Counted from the stretch's first letter, positions 1-8,694 are shown. The stretch: 64,000 nt of DNA from [Candidatus Thermochlorobacteriaceae] bacterium GBChlB (GCA_000724175.1 JPGV01000020.1:62001-126000); one strand, 5' to 3'. A program made the numbers and translations. The notes: generated by a model not told the origin, from the sequence alone.

Positions 1-2
1 CG

Positions 3-371
3 TTTGGCTTGCAACTGCTATTGCTCTCGACCGATGTGCAATTTTTATCGCAACAATTTGAAGGTCGCCGAACAACCTTCACGGTTGAGAACGGCATTCC
101 GCGAGAAACGTTTGAGACATCGACGCTCACGCGCTCCGAAATTCATTTACGATTCGGCGCCATGCTTCAGCCAATACGCCAACTCAAGTTCCGCGTCGGC
201 ATTGACCGCTTGGGCATTCAGGGCATTCAATTTTTCGACGCAGCGCGTCCCGCCATCGGCTTTTCGTTTGAGTATCCGATTGAAGGCGCGTTAGCCGTTT
301 TGGATTATACCTTTTCATTTGAGCCGAACAGCGCTGGCGTCAATCTTATTTCGCTCGGCGCGCGATTTTAA
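3..371 (+). CDS. C-terminal part of a PorV/PorQ-like outer-membrane beta-barrel protein (5' end outside window)
   Basis: The frame is open from the first bases of the window to a TAA at 369-371, so only the last ~122 residues are present. The visible part alternates polar and hydrophobic residues in beta-strand fashion (e.g. LRFGAMLQPIRQLKFRVGI, then a turn, then IGFSFEYPIEGALAVLDYTF) and ends in SLGARF, a C-terminal phenylalanine typical of outer-membrane barrels. The ending resembles the PorV/PorQ family of FCB bacteria, which includes the T9SS shuttle protein PorV; family assignment is by pattern and is moderate. It is followed after 19 bp by a lipoprotein gene on the same strand, so the two are probably co-transcribed. 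Confidence 0.6.
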   Translation, partial: FGLQLLLLSTDVQFLSQQFEGRRTTFTVENGIPRETFETSTLTRSEIHLRFGAMLQPIRQLKFRVGIDRLGIQGIQFFDAARPAIGFSFEYPIEGALAVLDYTFSFEPNSAGVNLISLGARF

Positions 372-390
372 ACTCATCAAAGCGGGACTT

Positions 391-1251
391 ATGAAAAAAT
401 TTGTGTGCGCTATCGTCGCAGTGGCGACGGCATTGCTTGTTGCATCGGGCTGCGGCAACCTTGAAGAGATTGCTTCGTCGAGCGACCACCTTCCGCCGTT
501 TGACGTGTCGGAGATGACGCTCTCGCCCGCCGCCATTGATTTGGATACGCTGCAATTTGAATCCAACAATCAAGCCTTAGTTACGCTCCGCGCGCGCGTG
601 CGACTTTCACCACAGCCCGCGTCGTTGCCAAACAGCCCATCAAGTCAGAGTTCTCCTTACCGCGTCCGATTTTTCCTGAACGCAGTTGCCTCAGACGCGC
701 CTACGCCGTCCATAGAGCTCACGCCAACACCCGAAGTTCGTCCGCCGAACATCGGAGCAGAACTCATTTACACCTTCACAACGCGGTTCTCGCGCGCGCA
801 AGTTGGGGCATACACATTCATTGCTTTTACAGAGAGCGTGATGTCAGGACGTGTTGGACAAACCGCTCGACACAAAGTAACGATTCTGGATAGCCGCGCC
901 TCCGCGCCGCAGCTCGTCGGTGTCAATTCGCCCGATACGGTTCGCATTCCAGCGAGCGGCACATCGCTTATTCAAATCACGGCGACCGCAACGCATCGCA
1001 ACGGTGTTGGCTTCATCCGCGAGGTTCTTGCCACCCGCACCGACAATCGCAGCATCACGTTTCAACTTTTGGACGACGGAGACCGCAACGGACTTTCAGG
1101 CGACCTCATCGCTGGCGATGGCACCTTTACCGCAACACTTCAAGTTCCCTCGACCAATTCGCCTGCGGTTCGCACATTTGAGTATCAGGCTATCGACCGA
1201 AACAACACTCGAAGCAACGTTATCTCGAGAAGAATTGTATTCATTCGTTGA
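391..1251 (+). CDS. Exported lipoprotein with C-terminal Ig-like/beta domain, unknown function
   Basis: The ATG at 391 gives 286 residues beginning with a lipoprotein signal: basic MKKF, hydrophobic core and lipobox VASGC with the lipidated Cys at residue 21. An in-frame start at 319 lies inside the upstream gene and would bury this signal, so 391 is preferred. The rest is predicted beta-rich; the last ~120 residues contain a DDGDRNGLSGD.IAGDGTF motif seen in extracellular 'choice-of-anchor' Ig-like domains of Chlorobiota/Bacteroidota proteins. No enzymatic motif is visible. It sits in a co-directional group of exported proteins (3-4149) and is likely anchored in the inner or outer membrane facing the periplasm or surface. 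Confidence 0.75.
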   Translation: MKKFVCAIVAVATALLVASGCGNLEEIASSSDHLPPFDVSEMTLSPAAIDLDTLQFESNNQALVTLRARVRLSPQPASLPNSPSSQSSPYRVRFFLNAVASDAPTPSIELTPTPEVRPPNIGAELIYTFTTRFSRAQVGAYTFIAFTESVMSGRVGQTARHKVTILDSRASAPQLVGVNSPDTVRIPASGTSLIQITATATHRNGVGFIREVLATRTDNRSITFQLLDDGDRNGLSGDLIAGDGTFTATLQVPSTNSPAVRTFEYQAIDRNNTRSNVISRRIVFIR

Positions 1252-1353
1252 ACTTTCTTGTGCGAAAACGCAAAGCAGTTTAGGCGATTTTTTGTAATTT
1301 TGTACTCGCGTCTCTGGCGTCTCAATACCATTTCCAACTAATCAATAACTCTT

Positions 1354-1944
1354 ATGAAGAAGCCGATTCTTTCCTTGTTGCTCATTGTGGCTGTGGCTGT
1401 TAGCGTTGCGTTTGTGGCTCAACAAAGTCCAAAACAATTTTACACGATTATTGGCGAGGACGGAAGCAAAACGAAAAAGTATTTTTTCCGTGATGCCGCG
1501 CGTGGTGTCGGCGTCGCTGTCGTCGGTCAATATGAAGTTATTGTTAAGCCGCTTAAAAACGAGCGCGTGCGACTTGCCGCCGTGCGCTCCGTCGTCGAGC
1601 TTGATTTGGAGAACAAAGGCACAGAGACGATGGAGATTGACATTTCAAAATTGAAACTGCTCTCGTCGACGTTTCTTTACATCAGTTTTAAGGAATTTGC
1701 GGCGCGCTACAAAATGGAAGTTCCGAACAAGCCCGATAAAATCACGGTTGCGCCAGGCAAGGGCGAAAAAGTCTATGCGACGTTCATCGCTGATTTCGCC
1801 GACTCGACGGTCATTTACCCGTATGATTATCCCGGCGCATACAAAGTTGGCAATACCGAAGATTTGGTGCTGCTCTGGAACAGAGCTGTCAAGGTGAGCA
1901 AAGACACGCTGGCACTGCAACCGATTCGTTTCAAACCGGAGTAA
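1354..1944 (+). CDS. Exported protein of unknown family, paralogue A of a tandem pair
   Basis: 196 residues starting MKKPILSLLLIVAVAVSVAFV, a clear signal peptide. The mature protein is homologous along its whole length to the next gene (1959-2537): shared KKYFFRDA/HKFFHRDE, GVGVAVVGQYEV/GVAVTGSYKV, VRSVVELDLENK/VQSVIEIDLENR, VAPGKGEKVYATFIADFAD/LPPGK..KIVAVFVADFAD and the ending PIRFKPE. The VELDLENKGTETMEID stretch resembles domains that define conserved beta-sandwich accessory proteins, but I do not recognise the family. A TAATTTTG at 1295-1302 fits the FCB -7 box, so transcription may start about 50 bp upstream of the gene. The next gene starts 14 bp after the stop. Confidence 0.8.
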   Translation: MKKPILSLLLIVAVAVSVAFVAQQSPKQFYTIIGEDGSKTKKYFFRDAARGVGVAVVGQYEVIVKPLKNERVRLAAVRSVVELDLENKGTETMEIDISKLKLLSSTFLYISFKEFAARYKMEVPNKPDKITVAPGKGEKVYATFIADFADSTVIYPYDYPGAYKVGNTEDLVLLWNRAVKVSKDTLALQPIRFKPE

Positions 1945-1958
1945 TTTTCATTCCCTCT

Positions 1959-2537
1959 ATGAAACCGTTCATCGCGCTATTGCTCTTCGTGCTGACAGGG
2001 GTTTTCGGCTGCGGCATGTCGCAACAGGTCTTCAAAATTGTAAACGGCAGTTACGCGACGCATAAATTTTTTCACCGCGATGAAATCAACCACTTCGGTG
2101 TCGCCGTAACAGGCAGTTACAAAGTGCTGAGCGTACCGCATCAAAATAATCAAGTCAAACTCCGCGCGGTGCAGTCGGTTATCGAGATTGACCTCGAGAA
2201 TCGGAGCGGCGGCACATTAGAACTTAACACGCGCAAATTCCAGCTTATCTCGACAAATTTTTTCTACGAAACCCTGCAAGAATTTATCGCACGAAATAAA
2301 ATGGACCTGCGCGTGAAAGATGAGCGCGTCAGTTTGCCGCCCGGTAAGCCAAGCCAGAAAATCGTGGCTGTATTTGTCGCTGATTTTGCCGACTCTGTCG
2401 TTGTATTTTCGCCTGACCACATCGGCACACAAAAACTCGGCAAAGGCGAAGAACTTGTCCTTGTTTGGAATGACGCACTCACGCTCAACGGCGTTAAGAT
2501 GTCCGTTCCACCGATTCGTTTCAAGCCCGAAGAGTAA
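1959..2537 (+). CDS. Exported lipoprotein of unknown family, paralogue B of a tandem pair
   Basis: 192 residues. The N-terminus has a hydrophobic signal and a possible lipobox VFGC with Cys at residue 18, unlike paralogue A, which has no cysteine at that position. Full-length similarity to the preceding gene shows a tandem duplication followed by clear divergence; the conserved core is a VIEIDLENRSGGTLELN segment followed by an FVADFADSV segment and the terminal PPIRFKPEE. Function is unknown. It is followed 34 bp later by a T9SS cargo gene, and the pair may therefore act at the cell envelope together with it. Confidence 0.8.
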   Translation: MKPFIALLLFVLTGVFGCGMSQQVFKIVNGSYATHKFFHRDEINHFGVAVTGSYKVLSVPHQNNQVKLRAVQSVIEIDLENRSGGTLELNTRKFQLISTNFFYETLQEFIARNKMDLRVKDERVSLPPGKPSQKIVAVFVADFADSVVVFSPDHIGTQKLGKGEELVLVWNDALTLNGVKMSVPPIRFKPEE

Positions 2538-2571
2538 CCGCGCCGTTGTTTGACGACTTATCTCATCGATT

Positions 2572-4149
2572 ATGAAACACGCTCTTGCCGCTCTCTTTTT
2601 CAGTTCGTCGCTTGCTGCGCTTGCGCAAAAAACAGAGCCGACGACCTTCGCGTTTGAAAAGCCCACACCGCGCGCACTGACGGTTTCCAATACAGTTGGC
2701 ATTGGCACCAATGTCGTCAGTCAATTCCGATACAGCGATGCACCACGTCGGCTTTGGCTCGGCGGTCGAAACGGACTCGTCTCAACGACCGATGGCGCAA
2801 CATTCACAACCGTAACCGCAGTGCGCAAGTTCAACGAACAAGGTGTGCAGGGCTTGTCAGTTCGAGACGCGCGCATTTGGGCATCGACGACGCGCATCAC
2901 CTTCAACAACAATACTGCTGTTCCAACTGGCGACGGACTGATGTTTTCCGACGACAACGGCACCACTTGGCGCACCCTGCCGCAACCGCTCGATGCGCCC
3001 GGTGACAGCACGGAACGCTACGGCGTAAGCACACTTCGCGCCTTGCCCGTCACCGTCGCACAACAAAACGTCATTTACGATATTGCTATTGGACAACGCG
3101 CTGGCACAGTTTGGGTTGCCTCGTGGTCAGGCGGCATTCGGCGCACGCAAAACAACGGTCAAACATGGCAGCGCATCGTTCTACCACCGACAGGCGTGCA
3201 GCGCATTCGTCCAACCGACACCCTCCGGTTTTCATTTGAGCCACGACGCGGCACACTTGGCGATTTGACATTTCTTGGATTCGCAACGCTTCAAGCCGCC
3301 GACGGTGCCGTTTGGGTCGGCACAGTCGACGGCATCTGCCGCACCGACAATCCCGACTCACTCTATCCCTCTTGGGTAAAGTATAATCGGACGTTTGGCG
3401 GACTGACAGGCAATTGGGTCATTGCCATTCGTGAACAGGCTGCAACGCGCGCGCGCGCCCGAACCATTTGGGCGGCATCGTGGCGAGCGGAAAGCAATAC
3501 CGAGGTCTTCGGCGTCTCCTACACCCGCGATAACGGCGCGTCGTGGAACACAGCACTCGAAGGCGAGCGCATTTATGACTTCGCGTTCAACGGTGATTCG
3601 GTGGTCGCCGTCGGCACAAACGGCGTGTTCATTTCGCCCAACGGCGGCGAGACATGGTTCAACCGACGAAACCTTGTCGACCAGAACAACACACGCCAGT
3701 TCATTAAATCGGGTGCAGAATTTATCGCCGCGTTTGTCGAGCCGCGCGTAGCTGGTACACGTCTTTGGCTTGGCACAGAAGACGGCACGGCGAAATCGGA
3801 CGACGGCGGCGCCTCATGGACGCTCTTTCGCGCCGACGTCTCAGCCGCCGAAACAAACGCTAATACTTACGCTTACCCGAACCCCTTTGCGCCGCGCATA
3901 GACGCCCTTGTTCGAATTCGTTACAAATTGAAATCGCCTGCCAGCGTTACGGTTCGCATCTACGATTTCGGAATGAACCTTGTCACCACACTTGTGCAAA
4001 ACGAAGCAAGGCAAAGCGAGCGCGAGGAAGAAGAGTCGTGGAACGGCAGAACAAGCGCGGGCGCGAAGGTCGCTAACGGCGTTTATTTTTACACCGTTGA
4101 AGCGCAAGGACAGGAGACGCTTCGCGGGAAAATTATGGTGCTGGAATAA
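2572..4149 (+). CDS. Secreted beta-propeller-type protein with T9SS C-terminal sorting domain
   Basis: 525 residues. A Sec signal peptide (residues 1-19, ending LAALAQ) is followed by several repeats with the Asp-box/BNR-like pattern (SDDNGTTWRTL, TQNNGQTWQRI, TRDNGASWNTA, SPNGGETWFNR, SDDGGASWTLF), each about 60-100 residues apart, as in exo-sialidase-like or photosystem-stability-factor-like propellers. The last ~95 residues (YAYPNPFAP... through SVTVRIYDFGMNLV, ANGVYFYTVEAQG, GKIMVLE) match type A T9SS sorting domains / FlgD-like Ig folds. It is therefore expected to cross the outer membrane by T9SS and be released or anchored at the surface. The ligand cannot be inferred. Confidence 0.88.
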   Translation: MKHALAALFFSSSLAALAQKTEPTTFAFEKPTPRALTVSNTVGIGTNVVSQFRYSDAPRRLWLGGRNGLVSTTDGATFTTVTAVRKFNEQGVQGLSVRDARIWASTTRITFNNNTAVPTGDGLMFSDDNGTTWRTLPQPLDAPGDSTERYGVSTLRALPVTVAQQNVIYDIAIGQRAGTVWVASWSGGIRRTQNNGQTWQRIVLPPTGVQRIRPTDTLRFSFEPRRGTLGDLTFLGFATLQAADGAVWVGTVDGICRTDNPDSLYPSWVKYNRTFGGLTGNWVIAIREQAATRARARTIWAASWRAESNTEVFGVSYTRDNGASWNTALEGERIYDFAFNGDSVVAVGTNGVFISPNGGETWFNRRNLVDQNNTRQFIKSGAEFIAAFVEPRVAGTRLWLGTEDGTAKSDDGGASWTLFRADVSAAETNANTYAYPNPFAPRIDALVRIRYKLKSPASVTVRIYDFGMNLVTTLVQNEARQSEREEEESWNGRTSAGAKVANGVYFYTVEAQGQETLRGKIMVLE

Positions 4150-4188
4150 TACCAAAATAATTAGAAGAGGAGTAGATTTTACCACGAT

Positions 4189-4262
4189 GTCATTCCGAGC
4201 GACGCGAGGCATCCATCTTTATGCTTGGATTCTTTATCCCACTTTGCGGGATGGAGAATGAC
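4189..4262. repeat. MITE-like palindromic intergenic repeat, copy 1
   Basis: The element begins GTCATTCCGAGCG and ends GGAGAATGAC, giving terminal inverted repeats GTCATTC/GAATGAC around a GGATTC core. It fills the space between the T9SS cargo gene and the pspC-type gene, which converge here, and could form a hairpin in transcripts from either side. Related copies are at 32645-32742, 33311-33487 and 36152-36340. Confidence 0.75.
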
Positions 4263-4292
4263 AAACCCTACCTTCTTCAAATTATATCCGTA

Positions 4293-4481
4293 TTACTCCT
4301 GCGCCTCTGGAATAATCACCCAAAGAAGGATATAAACGAGAACGCCCGGAAACGCTGCACTGACGATTGACACAACCACATACACAGCGCGCACTACCGT
4401 TGGGTCAATGCCGAGATATTCACCAAGTCCCGCACAGACGCCGCCGATAAGCCCGTTGCGCCGATACAACTTCTTCTGCAT
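4293..4481 (-). CDS. PspC-domain small membrane protein
   Basis: 62 residues. The N-terminal KKLYRRNGLIGGVCAGLGEYLGIDPTVVRA is the PspC signature and is followed by one hydrophobic segment (about residues 32-56). PspC in Proteobacteria is an inner-membrane partner of phage-shock control, but stand-alone PspC proteins of this length are common in Bacteroidota and their role is largely undefined. It lies 18 bp downstream of the response regulator gene 4500-4880 and in the same direction, so it may be co-transcribed with it and respond to envelope stress. Confidence 0.88.
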   Translation of the reverse strand: MQKKLYRRNGLIGGVCAGLGEYLGIDPTVVRAVYVVVSIVSAAFPGVLVYILLWVIIPEAQE

Positions 4482-4499
4482 TTGGGTTGCTTGCCTTGA

Positions 4500-4880
4500 T
4501 TAAATGCGTAACAGTTTTTTTACAGCCTCGCGCAGTTCTATGGCGCTGACCGGCTTATGAATAAACGCCGACGCGCCGACGCCAAGAATGTTCTTGACCA
4601 GATTGGAATCGTTCATTGAACTCATCACAACAAACGGCGGAAGTGGAATGGCATGGTGAAGCGTGTTACGGATAAAGTCGCCACCTGTCGCGCCCGGCAT
4701 CATCAAGTCGAGCAGAATTAAATCATACCGCTCTTGTTTGACTTTTTCCAACGCCTCGTCGCCGTCGAAAGCATCTGCGATAATCACATCGTCATCTTTC
4801 AAGATGGCTTTGATGAGTTGATGAAACTCGTCTTGGTCGTCGACCACAAGGAGTTTTTTGGCAATAGAGTTTCCCGGCAC
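4500..4880 (-). CDS. Single-domain response regulator (CheY-like receiver)
   Basis: 126 residues forming one receiver domain: acidic pair VVDDQDE at 13-18, phosphoacceptor Asp58 in LILLDLMMPG, Ser/Thr switch in VVMSS, and Lys109 in HKPVS. No output domain is attached, so it signals through protein contacts. The start is a GTG (4878-4880 on the minus strand) without an evident Shine-Dalgarno sequence; no ATG precedes it in frame before a stop. It follows the second regulator gene (4905-5522) by 24 bp; the two receivers share the MMPG/MPEMNG region and the VVMSSMNDSNLVK / IVLSSMSDTSLIVK segment, suggesting a duplication. Confidence 0.9.
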   Translation of the reverse strand: MPGNSIAKKLLVVDDQDEFHQLIKAILKDDDVIIADAFDGDEALEKVKQERYDLILLDLMMPGATGGDFIRNTLHHAIPLPPFVVMSSMNDSNLVKNILGVGASAFIHKPVSAIELREAVKKLLRI

Positions 4881-4904
4881 AGTTTAAACGCGGTTGGAGC
4901 AACA

Positions 4905-5522
4905 CTACTGCCCGTTGGTGTTGACAAGATTTCCCGACACAAATGTTACTTGCAGAAACTTTGTGCGCTTGGCAGCCTCTAAGGCTTCTAAGCCAGTCAA
5001 GCCTGCAAATTGAATTTGTTTCAGCTTCCCTTCTTCGTAGGTCATCACGCCGGTGTTCTTGCCATCATCAAGCATCAATTTGCCCGTCGATTTCATCATG
5101 GTCATTTCGCCCATATAACTCGATAGCGGACGCTGCGCAACAGGACTGCCCGTTTCATCAAGATGCAGAATGCCGTAGACGGTTTTTCTGATGCGGCTCG
5201 GGTCAGCTGGTTTGATGATGTAGTCCGAAACACCTGCGCTCAAGCACTTAACGATGAGGCTCGTGTCGGACATAGAACTTAGCACAATCACGGGCGGAAT
5301 TTTGAACTTCGATGCAAAGAGCGCTTTGATTAAATCGACGCCGTTCATCTCTGGCATTGAAAGGTCGGTTACGATCACGTCGTAATCCATTGTTTCAAAT
5401 TCCTTGAGTGCGTCTTTTCCGTTATAGACCGACTTGATATTGAGCCATGACGATTGCAGAACAGATTGCACATAAAAATGAATGTCGCGGTCGTCATCGG
5501 CAAGCAGCACTTTTCTAATCAT
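4905..5522 (-). CDS. Response regulator with C-terminal DUF4388-like domain
   Basis: 205 residues. The receiver domain (1-125) has the acidic cluster LLADDDRD, phosphoacceptor Asp53 in IVTDLSMPEMNG and Lys104 in IIKPAD. The tail (about 135-200), STGKLMLDDGKNTGVMTYEEGKLKQI.FAGLTGLEAL, resembles the DUF4388 domain (a roadblock-like/PatA-type module in gliding and development regulators) and ends in VNTNGQ. Such fusions often act in surface motility or signalling. The gene starts the leftward group 5522-4293 (two regulators and a PspC protein) and is divergent from the ETF-QO gene, sharing a 140-bp intergenic region. Confidence 0.85.
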   Translation of the reverse strand: MIRKVLLADDDRDIHFYVQSVLQSSWLNIKSVYNGKDALKEFETMDYDVIVTDLSMPEMNGVDLIKALFASKFKIPPVIVLSSMSDTSLIVKCLSAGVSDYIIKPADPSRIRKTVYGILHLDETGSPVAQRPLSSYMGEMTMMKSTGKLMLDDGKNTGVMTYEEGKLKQIQFAGLTGLEALEAAKRTKFLQVTFVSGNLVNTNGQ

Positions 5523-5662
5523 CGCAGATGCAAGATTGATTGGAGTTATTTAGGATGGAATATACAAAACATCGTTAAAAACCTTTTGTAAAATCTAAAC
5601 GCTTCCTATTTTCCAGCACTGGTAGTTTTTTTAACCTTGTCGATAGAAAGTAGAGAGTTGGT

Positions 5663-7366
5663 ATGTCGTCTTTTTCGATTGAGCGCGAAACGCTTGACAT
5701 GGACGTGGTATTTGTCGGCGCAGGGCCCGCAAATCTTTCCGCCGCGATTCACTTGCAAAACTTGATTGCTGAACACAACAAAAAAAATCCCGATAAAAAA
5801 CTCGACCCTCAGGTCGCCATCATCGAAAAAGGGCAGCGCGTCGGCGACCATCTCTTGTCGGGCGCGGTCTTAGACCCGATTGCGCTCAAAGAACTTTTGC
5901 CCGATTACAAAGAGCAAGGCTGCCCGATTGAAGCCGATGTTACTACTGAATCGCTCAACTTCCTCACTGAAAAATCAAAAATTCCGTTTCCGTTCATTCC
6001 GCCGCCGATGCAAAATCACGGCCACCATATCATCTCGCTCAATAAATTCGGTGCGTGGCTCTCGCGGCTCGCCGAAGACCGTGGCGTGAATATCTTCACC
6101 AACTTTGCGGGCGCGGAGCTTTTGATGAATGGCAAAAAAGTCGTCGGCGTTCAAACCGATGATAAAGGGCTGGACAAAGAGGGCGAGCCAAAACCCAACT
6201 TCGAGCCGGGCGTCAATATTCGCGCCAAAGTAACCGTGCTTGGCGAAGGACCAAGAGGCTCGCTCACCAAAAAAATCGTCCCGAAACTTAACCTTGATTA
6301 CGACCGCAATCCGCAGAGCTACGAGACAGGCGTTAAAGAGATTTGGGAAATTCCCGCTGGACGCATCAAGAAAGGCGCCGTGATTCACACGATGGGGTTT
6401 CCTCTGCCGTTTGATGTCTATGGCGGCAGTTGGATTTACGCCATGAGCGAGACAACGCTCTCCGTCGGCTTTGTTACTGCGCTCGACGCTGCCAACCCAA
6501 CGAGCGACCCACATTTCAATCTGCAAAAATTTAAAACACATCCGTCGGTCAAACGGCTGCTCGAGGGCGGCAAAATGGTCGGCTACGGCGCCAAGACGAT
6601 TTCTGGTGGCGGCTATTTTTCAATGCCAAAGCTCTATGCCGATGGGCTGCTGCTTGTGGGCGAATCGGGCGGGTTTCTGAACATGATGCGGCTTAAAGGC
6701 ATTCACCTTTCTATGAAGTCGGGCATGCTTGCCGCCGAAACGATTTTCGAGGCCTTGCTCAAAAATGATTTTTCCGAAGAAACGCTCAAAGGCTACGACG
6801 AGCGGTTTCAACGGTCGTGGGCGAAAAAAGAACTTTACAAGACGCGCAATTTTCGTCAGGCGTTCAACTACGGACTCTACATCGGCATGCTCCGAGCGGG
6901 CGGGCAGATGCTGTTCGGCGGCAGACTCCTGAAAGACAAACTGCCGCTCTTCGCCGACCATACCCACATGGAACGCTACTCGCGCATCTATCGACAAAAA
7001 TTTATGCAAGAGCGTGAAACCTTCAAGTTCGACGGCAAACTCACCTTTGATAAGCTCACCGATGTCTACGAGTCGAAGACAATGCACGAGGAAAATCAAC
7101 CCTGTCATTTGTATATCAAGCCGGACATCATCGCCGATATTTGCAACACCAAGTGCGTGATTGAATACGGCAATCCCTGTCAGCATTTTTGTCCAGCACA
7201 GGTCTATGAAATGGTCTCGACCGACGCGCTGATGGGGACGAAGAAGCTGCACATCAACGCGTCTAATTGCGTGCATTGCAAAACGTGCGACGTCGCCGAC
7301 CCGTATCAAGCCATCACTTGGAAAGTTCCCGAAGGCGGCGGCGGCCCGGTTTATACCAACGGGTGA
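5663..7366 (+). CDS. Electron transfer flavoprotein-ubiquinone oxidoreductase (ETF-QO)
   Basis: 567 residues, the usual length of ETF-QO. The N-terminal FAD-binding motif VVFVGAGPANLSAA is at 15-28, and the middle shows the flavin/quinone-domain segments GDHLLSGAVLDP and GLLLVGESGGFLN. The C-terminal ~90 residues carry the 4Fe-4S ligands (CQHFCPAQVYE and NCVHCKTCDVADPYQAITW). ETF-QO passes electrons from reduced ETF (acyl-CoA and amino-acid dehydrogenases) to membrane quinone, so the cell probably respires fatty or branched-chain amino acids. A possible promoter lies at 5585-5614 (TTTG, 18 bp, TATTTTCC). No etfAB genes are adjacent. Confidence 0.95.
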   Translation: MSSFSIERETLDMDVVFVGAGPANLSAAIHLQNLIAEHNKKNPDKKLDPQVAIIEKGQRVGDHLLSGAVLDPIALKELLPDYKEQGCPIEADVTTESLNFLTEKSKIPFPFIPPPMQNHGHHIISLNKFGAWLSRLAEDRGVNIFTNFAGAELLMNGKKVVGVQTDDKGLDKEGEPKPNFEPGVNIRAKVTVLGEGPRGSLTKKIVPKLNLDYDRNPQSYETGVKEIWEIPAGRIKKGAVIHTMGFPLPFDVYGGSWIYAMSETTLSVGFVTALDAANPTSDPHFNLQKFKTHPSVKRLLEGGKMVGYGAKTISGGGYFSMPKLYADGLLLVGESGGFLNMMRLKGIHLSMKSGMLAAETIFEALLKNDFSEETLKGYDERFQRSWAKKELYKTRNFRQAFNYGLYIGMLRAGGQMLFGGRLLKDKLPLFADHTHMERYSRIYRQKFMQERETFKFDGKLTFDKLTDVYESKTMHEENQPCHLYIKPDIIADICNTKCVIEYGNPCQHFCPAQVYEMVSTDALMGTKKLHINASNCVHCKTCDVADPYQAITWKVPEGGGGPVYTNG

Positions 7367-7412
7367 TGTATGCGAATTTCTTACCGTTGCCACATCGTCT
7401 TTACAGCGCGCT

Positions 7413-7571
7413 ATGTCCGACACGCCCGTTTTGCCTGAACCAATTACGCTGCGCCAGTGGCTTGGAGCGTTGTGCGTCTCGCCAGGTATGCTGTTCGCGG
7501 CAGAATACGGACTGGTGCGGCTGGTTCAGGCCTTGGACATTGACTTCCTTTTGCAGTGGATTCCGCATTGA
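7413..7571 (+). CDS. Possible small protein (52 aa), hypothetical
   Basis: An ATG-started frame of 52 codons lies in the 313-bp gap between ETF-QO and the next gene. It begins MSDTPVLPEPITLRQWLGAL and ends FLLQWIPH; the middle is hydrophobic/amphipathic with LRQWLG and VRLVQAL segments. No Shine-Dalgarno sequence is visible and I know no family match. Composition is protein-like rather than random, and it is co-directional with both neighbours, so it may be a small ETF-QO-linked gene, but it could also be a chance frame. Confidence 0.35.
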   Translation: MSDTPVLPEPITLRQWLGALCVSPGMLFAAEYGLVRLVQALDIDFLLQWIPH

Positions 7572-7679
7572 TTTTGTCAAATTTTTGGGCTGTGTTGCAA
7601 CTTTCTTTCGTCGGACGGGTATGAGACGAATACTTTGCGGACGATAACCATTTCAATTATTTGGAGTAGGGCTAATACA

Positions 7680-8585
7680 ATGTTCAGAGGCTTTATTTTT
7701 CGCGGCGCAGTTTTTGCCGTATTTCTTCTCGCCTGTGATGGTTTTGCCCAAGTCTCGTCTCGCTCTGTTTCGCTTTCAGGCGAGCGCGCCCTCAAAGCCG
7801 ATATTGAAGTCGGCGCTCTGAAATTGATTCTTACCTCGCATTCCGCGCCCAGTGTCTTTCGCTACGAATTTGACGCCGACGATACCACCACGCTTCAATG
7901 TCTCTATGACATCCGAAACGGCGTCGGCTACTTGGAACTCCACAACAATTCGCAGGACAAAAACCGCAAAAAGAAATTCCGCCTGCGCGACCTCTTCGGC
8001 GGCGAGGACGATGAGGACACCGAACACGGACGCCGCAGCAACGCGATTCTTCGGCTCTCACTTACCGACTCGATTCCGATTCACTTGGACTTGACCGTTG
8101 GCGCCGCGAATACCGAGTTGGACTTTTCAGGCTTGAAGCTCTCGAACTTCTCGCTCAGTTCGGGCGCGTGCGCCGCCAAAGTGCGCTTTAAGACGCCGAA
8201 CCGCGTTACTATGCAACAAATGAAACTCTCGACGGGCGCGTCAAAACTCATTGTGGAGGGCTTAGGCAACGCCAACTTTGAACGGTTAGAGATGAGCGGC
8301 GGCGCCTCAGATGTCGTGCTTGACTTTGACGGCAAAGGCTGCCCAGCCGCAAAAGCAAATCTCTCCATCGGCGCTGGCTCCCTGCGGATTATTTTGCCGC
8401 CGACACTCGACGTCGATTTAAACTATTCCAACGATTTCTTTTCCACCTTTCGCGTGCCAGACGCCTTCGAAAAAAACGGCGACACCTACATTCTGCGCTC
8501 AACAAACGGCGCAAACAATCTGAAAATGAATGTCTCCAGTGGTATGGGGTCGGTTCGCATCAAACTCAAAGGCGAAGAGAAATAA
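7680..8585 (+). CDS. Exported beta-solenoid-like protein (toast-rack/LiaF-like domain)
   Basis: The start at 7680 (ATG after GGAGTAGGG, about 10 bp upstream) gives 301 residues with a signal peptide (MFRGFIFRGAVFAVFLLACDGFAQ). An in-frame ATG at 7635 would put a non-signal extension before it. The mature part repeats short strands ending in turns with G-A/G-S (LTVGAANTELDF, LSSGACAAKVRF, LSTGASKLIVEG, MSGGASDVVLDF, LSIGAGSLRIIL, VSSGMGSVRIKL), the spacing of about 22 residues typical of the DUF4097/DUF2154 'toast-rack' fold. An acidic patch (DLFGGEDDEDTEH) lies near residue 110. Function unknown; likely periplasmic or surface. Confidence 0.8.
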   Translation: MFRGFIFRGAVFAVFLLACDGFAQVSSRSVSLSGERALKADIEVGALKLILTSHSAPSVFRYEFDADDTTTLQCLYDIRNGVGYLELHNNSQDKNRKKKFRLRDLFGGEDDEDTEHGRRSNAILRLSLTDSIPIHLDLTVGAANTELDFSGLKLSNFSLSSGACAAKVRFKTPNRVTMQQMKLSTGASKLIVEGLGNANFERLEMSGGASDVVLDFDGKGCPAAKANLSIGAGSLRIILPPTLDVDLNYSNDFFSTFRVPDAFEKNGDTYILRSTNGANNLKMNVSSGMGSVRIKLKGEEK

Positions 8586-8694
8586 CAGCCTCTCAGCGCC
8601 CAAAGCATTGCAGATTGCGGATAAGCCCGTCGTAACCAATACTCCTGACACACACTCTCTCTGACGCCGCACAGACTCTTGCACTGCCGATGTT

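Noticed and set aside
7635-7679. Earlier ATG of the toast-rack protein gene
   Set aside because: It would place a basic non-signal stretch before an otherwise good signal peptide; the ATG at 7680 follows GGAGTAGGG.
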